From Nicoliella spurrieriana (lineage in GTDB: Bacteria; Bacillota; Bacilli; Lactobacillales; Lactobacillaceae): 64,000 nucleotides of DNA. Shown one piece after another: positions 49,301 to 58,300 of the stretch. Made by a program: the position numbers and the translations under genes. Each line of letters starts with the position of its first letter. Position 1 is the stretch's first letter. The stretch lies in contig NZ_CP093361.1 of NCBI RefSeq assembly GCF_023380205.1, positions 620,001-684,000 of the forward strand. The letters are read 5' to 3'. The notes under the pieces were generated by a model. That model was not told the DNA's origin, searched no databases, and saw only the letters and a program-made list of their open reading frames with translations.

Positions 49301-52300
49301 GGGCGGCTTCCGATGCTAAACTTGCCGATGCTGCCGCTAGTGCTGCTTCATCTGCCATGGTGGTGGGCTCCAGCGCTGCCAATGCTGGTAACCAGGGTTC
49401 AACCAGCGCAAGTAATACCATCTCATCAGCTAATAGTGCCAACACTGCCGCATCCAATGCTGCCAGTGGGGCCAATGCTGATGCCGCGTTAGCATCGAGT
49501 TACGCCAGTGATGCCCAAGTTTCCACGAATTCAACCGCTAATGCTGATACGACTGCTGCGACGGCTTCGAGTGCCGTCAGTGCACAAGCATCTGCACAAC
49601 CAGCTAATGCCGTCATTACTTCCGCTGCCGTCGTCATCAGTTCCGCTGCGAGCGTGGCTAGCTCGGCCCATGCTGATGCTAATTCAGCTAACGCCGATGC
49701 CCAAAGTGCTAAGAGCACTGCTGCTTCCGCCGCTGCGACTGCCAATGCGCAAAGTATGAATGCCAGTTCGGCTGCCAGTGCTGCTGATTCCGCTGCCAGC
49801 GTTGCGCAAAGCTACGCTGCGGCTGGGAACGCTGATTCAGCATCCTCTGCCAACGTAGTTGCAGCATCGCAAGCTGTCATCGCAAGTTCCGCAGCGAGCG
49901 TGGCCGTGTTTGCTAGTCAAACCGCTTCGACCGCAACTCAATCTGCATCGAGTGCTTCAGCTAGAGCTGCTTCCGATGCTAAGGTGGCCACTGATGCTGC
50001 GAACGTCGCCAGTGCCCAGAGTGTGATCGCATCGAGTGCTGCCAGTGCCGGCACTGCTGGATCCAATAGTGCCAGTGCGGCTTCCGTTGAGGCTGCCAGT
50101 GCCAACACGGCGGCAAGTAACGCTGCCAGTGGGGCGAATAACGATGCTAACCTCGCATCGAGTCTCGCTAGTCAAACTAGTGCATCGACCAGTGATGTTG
50201 CTAACGACAATGCAAATACCTCAAATGCCGCAACGTCAGCCAATAGTTACGCCTCCGCTGAACCATCGAATGCGGTCATCAAGTCGGCTGCATCAGTCGT
50301 AAACTCCGCTGCCGTGGTTACCAGTTCCGCTAATTCTGATGCCGTCATTGCCAATACCGCGGCCCAAGCTGCCAAGAGTGTTGCCAGTGATGCTGCTGCG
50401 AGTGCGAATGCGCAAAGTAGTGCTGCTAGTTCCGCCGCTGCTGCCGCTTCGACGGCGGCCTCGAACGCCAAGAGCTACGCCGCAGCCGGCAATGCTGATT
50501 CAGCATCCGCTGCTAACGTAGTTGCTTCGAACCAAGCTGCCGCCGCAAGTGTGGCTGCCTCGAACGCCGTGGTTGCGAGTCAAACCGCATCAATGGCCGT
50601 CCAAAGCGCATCCAGCGCTTCATCCAGGGCCGCTTCCGATGCCAAGGTGGCTGATGCTGCTGCCCAATCCGCATCCTCCGCTAACGCAGTTGCATCGAGT
50701 GCTGCTAACGCTGACGCCCAGGGTTCAGCTAGTGCCAGTGCTGCAATTGCCTCTGCTAACAGTGCCAATTCCGCTGCATCTGCTGCCGCTAAGGGTGCCA
50801 ACGCCGATGCCACATCAGCATCGAATTACGCTAGTGCTGCGCAAGTTGCTACTAACTCGACTGCGGGATCAGATAGCACGGCTGCCGATGCTGCTAAATC
50901 AGCTAATGCTGCTGCCGCTGCTAATCCATCGAACGCCGTCATTAGTGCTGCGACAGTTACCGTTAATTCAGCTGCCAGTGTTGCTAGTTCAGCGCATACC
51001 GATGCCAACGCTGCCAATGCTGATGCGCAAAGTGCCAAGAGCACGGCTGCTGCCGCTGCTGCGAATGCTAATACGCAAAGTACCAACGCCAGTTCGGCTG
51101 CCAGTGCTGCCAACTCCGCTGCAAGCATTGCGCAAAGCTACGCTGCTGCCGGGAATGTTGATTCAGCATCCTCCGCTAACGTGGTTGCATCATCGCAAGC
51201 TGCGGTTGCTAGTGCTGCTGCCAGTGCCGCCGTCGTTGCTAGTCAAACCGCATCGACTGCGACCCAATCTGCATCGAGTGCCGCTTCCAGAGCTGCTTCC
51301 GACGCTGAGGTAGCTTCCAACGCTGCTAGCGCTGCTACTGCTGCCAATGGTGTCGTATCCAGTGCTGCTAATGCAGGCAATGCTGAATCCAGTAGCGCCA
51401 ATGCTTCCTCATCCGAGGCTGTCAGTGCCAACACTGCCGCAAGCAATGCCGCTAGTGGTGCGAATAATGACGCCAACCTGGCATCCAGTTATGCGAGCGC
51501 TGCCAGTGCCTCAACGAATGACGTTGTGAACGACACGACCAGTGCGACTGCTGCTGCCAAGTCTGCAAGTAGTTATGCATCTGCGCACCCATCGAATGCG
51601 GTCGTAAGTGCTGCTGCTTCAGTTGCTAATTCTGCTGCGGCAGTGGTTAATTCAGCTAATACCGACGCGAGCGCTGCCAATAGCGATGCCCAAAGTGCCA
51701 AGAGTGCTGCCAGTGCCGCCGCTGCTAGTGCCAATGCCCAAAGCAATGCCGCTAGTGCCGCCGCTGCTGCTGCTTCCACGGCTGCATCGAACGCCAAGAG
51801 TTATGCTGCTGCTGGCGATGCTGATTCAGCCTCCGTTGCCGACGTAGTTGCTTCATCGCAAGCCGCTAATGCTAGTGTTGCTGCTTCCAATGCGGTCATT
51901 GCTAGTCAGGCGGCCTCAACTGCCGTCCAGAGTGCATCCAGTGCCTCATCCAGAGCTGCTTCCGATGCTAAAATTGCTGATTCAGCTGCAAGTACTGCTG
52001 CCTCCGCTAACTCGACGGCCGCCAGTGCCGTTAACGATGGCAACCAGGGTTCAGCTAGTGCAAGCAACGCCCTTAGCTCCGCTACTTCTGCTAATACCGC
52101 TGCATCGACTGCTGCCAGTGGTGCGAATGCAGATGCTACGCTTGCATCTAGCTACGCTAGTGCTGCGCAAGTTTCGACTGATTCGACTGCAACTGCTGAT
52201 ACGACTGCTGCTACAGCTTCTACGGCTGCTAGTGCAGAAGCAGCTGCCCATCCAACCAATGCGGTCATCAGTTCGGCTGCCACGCTCATTAGCTCCGCTG

Positions 52301-55300
52301 CCAGCGTTGCTAGTTCCGCCCATGCGGATGCCAACATCGCAAACGCTGCTGCACAATCTGCAAAGGCGGTTGCCAGTGCTGCTGCTCAATCCGCAAATGC
52401 CCAGAGTATCAATGCTAGCATGACCGCCAGTGCTGCTACTTCCGCTGCCAATGCGGCCCAAAGTTATGCGAATGTAGGGAATACTGCTTCCGCATCATCC
52501 GCTAACGTCGTGGCAGCTTCACAAGCGGTAAGTGCCAGTGTGGCTGCGAGTGCTGCTGTGGCTGCTAGCTTGACGGCTTCAACTGCGGCCCAAACTGCAT
52601 CGAGTGCCTCCGTGAGAGCTGCATCCGATGCGAAGGTCGCCACCGATGCTGCCAATGTTGCTAGTGCGCAAAGTGTGATTGCATCCAACGCTGCTAGCGC
52701 CGGCGATGCCGGATCAAGTAGTGCTGATGCTTCCTCATCTGAAGCAGCCAGTGCCAATACTGCTGCAAGCAACGCCGCTAGTGGTGCGAACAACGATGCC
52801 AACCTGGCATCCGGTTATGCTAGTGCTGCCAGCGCTTCGACCAGTAGCGTTGCAAATGACGATGGAACGGCTTCAAGTGCGGCATCATCTGCTAACAGCT
52901 ACGCTGCTGCTCATTCTAGCAACCCAATCGTTAGTTCCGCAGCTTCGGTTGCTAATTCGGCTGCCATCGTTGCCAGTTCGGCTCATATTGATGCCAATAC
53001 CGCTAACGTTGCTGCTCAATCAGCCAAGAGTACCGCCAGTGCCGCTGCTCAATCAGCAACTGCACAGAGTACGTTGGCTAGTTCCGCTGCCGTAGCTGCA
53101 AGTACGGCGGCATCGAATGCCAAGAGTTATGCTGCTGTTGGTAACGTTGCCTCCGCTTCTGCTGCCAACGTGGTTGCTTCATCGCAAGCTGCGACTGCTA
53201 GTGATGCTGCTTCGAATGCAGTCATTGCCAGTCAAGTTGCTTCCACCGCTAAGCAAAGTGCATCGAGTGCTGCTTCCAGAGCTGCATCTGATGCCAGTGT
53301 TGCTAGCGCCGCTGCAAGTACTGCGACCTCCGCTAATGTGGTTGCATCCAGTGCCGCCAGTGCTGGTGATCAAGGTTCTGCTAGTGCCAGTGATGCCATT
53401 AACTCGGCCAACAGCGCCAATACCGCTGCATCAAATGCGGCCAAGGGTGCCAATGCCGCTGCGACCTTAGCATCTAGCTACGCCAGCGCTGCCGTTATTT
53501 CGACTAACTCAACTGCCGCTGCTGATGCTAGTGCTGCTGCAGCATCGACTGCCGCCAGTGCCGAAGCTTCTGGCCACCCAACGAATGTGATTGTCACCTC
53601 CGCTGCTGCCGTCATTAGTTCGGCTGCCAGTGTCGCTAGTTCCGCCCATGCTGATGCGAATGCTGCCAATGCCGATGCGCAAAGTGCTAAGAGTACTGCC
53701 GCTGCCGCTGCTGCGACCGCCAACGCCCAAAGCACCAATGCGAGTGCGGCCGCCAGTGCTGCTGATTCTGCCGCTAGCCTAGCGCAAAGCTACGCTGCTG
53801 TTGGTAACGCCACTTCGGCTGCCTCTGCCAACGTCGTTGCTTCATCGCAAGCTGCCAACGCCAGCGTTGCCGCCAGTGTTGCCGTGGTTGCGAGTCAAAC
53901 CGCATCGACTGCGACCCAATCCGCATCGAGTGCCTCATCCAGAGCTGCTTCTGATGCCCAGGTTGCGAGCGCTGCTGCCAACGTGGCTAGTGCGCAAAGT
54001 GTGATTGCATCCAGTGCCGCTAGTGCGGGGGATGCCGGTGTTAACAGCGCCGCTGCTGCCTCCACCGAAGCCTCGAGTGCCAACACCGCTGCAAGCAATG
54101 CTGCGAGTGGGGCGAACAACGATGCTAGCCTAGCTTCGAGCTACGCTAGTCGAACCAATGTCTCGACCAGCTCCGTTGCTAATGACAACGGGACTGCCTC
54201 CAGTGCTGCCAGTGCTGCTAACAGTTACGCTGCCGTTCAATCTAGCAACGTCGTGGTTAGTTCTGCCGCTTCAGTATCCACTTCCGCTGCTGCGGTTGCT
54301 AGTGCTGCTAATTCCGATGCCACCACTGCCAATGTTGCTGCTCAATCGGCTAAGAGCACTGCCAGTGCTGCTGCTCAATCGGCTGCAGCCCAAAGTAGTG
54401 CTGCGAGTGTGGCTGCAAGTGCTGCAAGTAGTGCCGCTGCGATTGCTAAGAGTTATGCTGCTGCCGGAAATGCTGACTCCGCATCCGCTGCCAACGTGGT
54501 CGCTTCATCGCAAGCAGAAAGTGCCAGTGCTGCTGCATCGAATGCGGTCGTTGCGAGTCAAACCGCATCGACGGCCGTGCAAAGTGCATCCAGTGCTTCC
54601 GTGAGAGCCGCTTCCGATGCCCAGGTTGCTAGTTCGGCTGCTTCCACTGCCGTTTCAGCTAACTCAATCGCATCCAGTGCCGCCAGTGCCGGGATGCAAG
54701 GGTCAGCCAGTGCCAGTGACGCGCTTAGCTCTGCAACCAGTGCCAATACTGCTGCATCGAATGCGGCCAAGGGTGCCAACGCCGATGCCACATTAGCATC
54801 GAGTTACGCTAGTGATGCACAAGGATTCACTGACTCGACTGCCAATGCTGATACGACTGCTGCAACGGCTTCAAAGGCCGCCAGTGCACAGGCTTCAGCA
54901 CATCCAACCAACGCGGTCATCAGCTCGGCTGCGACCTTGATCAGTTCGGCCGCCAGTGTGGCTAGTTCCGCCTATGCGGACGCCAATGCTGCCAATGCTG
55001 ATGCCCAAAGTGCCAAGAGTACGGCTGCCGCTGCTGCTGCAACTGCCAACGCTCAAAGTACCAACGCTAGTTCGGCTGCCAGTGCCGCTACTTTGGCTGC
55101 GAGTGCGGCCCAAAGCTACGCTGCAGAGGGGAACGCCACTTCAGCTGCTTCTGCTAACGTTGTCGCTTCTTCACAAGCCGCCAACGCCAGTGTTGCCGCC
55201 AGCGTTGCCGTTGCTGCTAGTCAGACTGCTTCGACTGCGACCCAATCCGCATCGAGTGCTGATTCAAGAGCTGCTTCTGATGCTAAGATGGCCACCGATG

Positions 55301-58300
55301 CTGCCAATGTCGCTAGTGCACAAAGCGTAATCGCATCTACCGCCGCTAGTGCGGATGATGCCGGGATCAGTAGTGCCGATGCTGCCTCGAATGAAGCTTC
55401 CGGTGCTAGTTCGACGGCAAGTACCGCTGCCAGTGGTGCTAATAACGATGCCAGTCTTGCATCCAGTCTCGCTAGTCAAACCAGTGCTTCGACCAGCGAT
55501 GTTGCCAGTGATGATTCCAATACTGCTGACGCTGCTAGTTCTGCAAACAGCTACGCCGCAGCCAACCCATCGAATGCAGTCATTAGTTCGGCTGCTGCCG
55601 TGGTCAACTCCGCTGCCGTAGTTACCAGTAATGCACGCTCTGATGCGAATGCTGCCAACAATGTGGCTCAAGCTGCCAAGAGTGTCGCCAGTGCTGCCGC
55701 TGCTAGTGCCACTGCGCAAAGCAGTGTCGCTAGTTCAGCTGCCGCTGCTGCTTCAACGGCTGCCTCGAATGCTAAGAGCTACGCTGATGCCGGGAATGCT
55801 GACTCCGCATCCGCTGCGGACGTGGTTGCTTCATCGCAAGCTGCCACTGCCAGTGCTGCTGCTTCGAATGCCGTGGTTGCGAGTCAAACCGCATCGACGG
55901 CCGTGCAAAGCGCATCCAGCGCCTCCGTGAGAGCCGCTTCCGATGCCAAGGCTGCTGATGCTGCCGCTAACGCTGCATCATCTGCAAATGCAGTTGCATC
56001 CAGTGCCGCCAGTGCCGGGACCCAAGGGTCAGCCAGTGCCAGTGATGCACTTAGTTCCGCTACTAGCGCGAACACCGCTGCTTCAAATGCTGCTCAGGGC
56101 GCTAACGCCGATGCCACATTAGCATCGAGTTACGCCAGTGATGCGCAAGGGGCCACTGACTCGACTGCCAGTGCCGACACAACTGCTGCGACAGCTTCAA
56201 AGGCCGCCAGTGCTGAAGCTGCTGCCCACCCAACTAACGCGGTCATCAGCTCGGCTGCGACCTTGATCAGTTCCGCTGCCAGCGTTGCTAGTTCCGCCCA
56301 CGCGGACGCCAATGCTGCCAATGCCGATGCGCAAAGTGCCAAGAGCGTTGCTGCAGCTGCTGCTGCGACCGCCAACGCCCAAAGCACTAACGCTAGTTCG
56401 GCTGCCAGCGCCGCTAGTTTGGCTGCGAGTGCGGCCCAAAGCTACGCTGCTGTTGGCAACGCCACTTCGGCTGCTTCTGCTAACGTTGTGGCATCTTCAC
56501 AAGCCGCCAACGCCAGTGTTGCCGCCAGTGTTGCCGTTGCCGCTAGCCAAACCGCTTCGGCTGCGACCCAATCCGCATCTAGTGCCGATTCGAGAGCCGC
56601 TTCCGATGCTAAATTAGCCACCGATGCCGCCAACGTTGCTAGTGCACAAAGTGTGATCGCATCTAATGCCGCTAGTGCCGGTGATGCCGAATCCAATAGT
56701 GCTAGTTCCGCTTCATCCGAAGCCGCTAGTGCCAACACCGCTGCAAGTAACGCTGCCAGTGGCGCTAACAATGATGCCAGTCTTGCATCGAGTTACGCTA
56801 GTCAAACTAGTGTTTCGACCAGTGATGTGGCTAATGATAATGCGAACACGGTTAGTGCCGTTAGTTCTGCGAACAGCTACGCCTCAGCCAACCCATCGAA
56901 TGCGGTCATTAGTTCGGCTGCTTCAGTGGTCAACTCCGCTGCCGTGGTTACCAGTGCCGCTAATTCAGATGCATTAATTGCCAACTCCACTGCGCAAACC
57001 GCTAAGAGTACCGCCAGTGATGCTGCGCAATCGGCAACGACGCAAAGCAGCTATGCGAGTGTTGCTGCCATTGCTGCTAGTTCCGCTGCTGCTCAAGCGA
57101 AGAGCTATGCTGCTGCTGGTAATTCTGAGGCTGCTGCGATGGCCAATAGCATTGCTTCACAACAAGCATCGGTTGCTAGTCAGGCTGCCGCCGCTGCCGT
57201 GGTTTCCAGTCAAACCGCTTCCGCTGCTGCCCAAAGTGCTTCCAGTGCTTCCGTGAGAGCCGCTTCCGATGCTAAACTAGCTGACGATGCCGCTTCCGCT
57301 GCTGCATCTGCGAACGCAATTGCATCCAGTGCTGCGACTGCCGGGACCCAGGGCTCCACTAGCGCAAGCAATGCGCTTAGTTCTGCAACCAGTGCTAACA
57401 CCGTTGCAAGCAATGCCGCCAGTGGTGCCAACGCCAATGCTCAATTAGCATCGAGTTACGCTAGTGATGCACAAGGATCCACTGACTCGACTGCCAGTGC
57501 CGACACGACTGCCGCAACGGCTTCCAAGGCTGCCAGTGCGCAAGCTTCAGCCCACCCAACCAACGCGGTTATCAGCTCGGCTGCAATCTTGATCAGTTCG
57601 GCCGCCAGCGTGGCTAGTTCCGCCCATGCGGATGCCAATGCTGCCAACGCCGATGCGCAAAGTGCTAAGAGCGCTGCTGCTGCCGCAGCTGCGACCGCCA
57701 ACGCCCAAAGCACCAACGCTAGTTCGGCTGCCAGTGCCGCTACTTCCGCTGCCCAGATTGCCCAAAGCTATGCTGCTGTTGGGGATGCTGACTCCGCTGC
57801 TTCCGCCAACGTGGTGGCCTCATCACAAGCGGTCGTTGCTAGTGCCGCCGCCAGCGTTGCCGTTGCTGCTAGTCAGACCGCATCGACTGCCACGCAATCC
57901 GCATCCAGTGCTGCCTCCAGGGCTGCGTCCGATGCTCAACTTGCTACCGATGCTGCCAACGTTGCTAGTGCGCAAAGCGTAATCGCATCCAGTGCCGCCA
58001 GCGCCGGTGATGCTGGAATCAGTAGTGCCGATGCTGCCTCGAATGAAGCTTCCGGTGCTAACGCTACGGCAAGCACTGCCGCCAGTGGTGCCAATAGCAA
58101 CGCCAGCTTAGCATCTAGCTACGCTAGTCAAGCTAGTGCATCCACCAGCGTGACTGCCAATGCTGATTCCACAACCGCTAGTTACGCAGCTTCCGTCAAC
58201 AGCGATGCTGCTACTCATTCTAGCAACAAGGTCGTTAGTTCGGCTGCGTCAGTCGTTAACTCGGCTGCGAGCGTGGCTAGTGCTGCTCACTCCGATGCCA

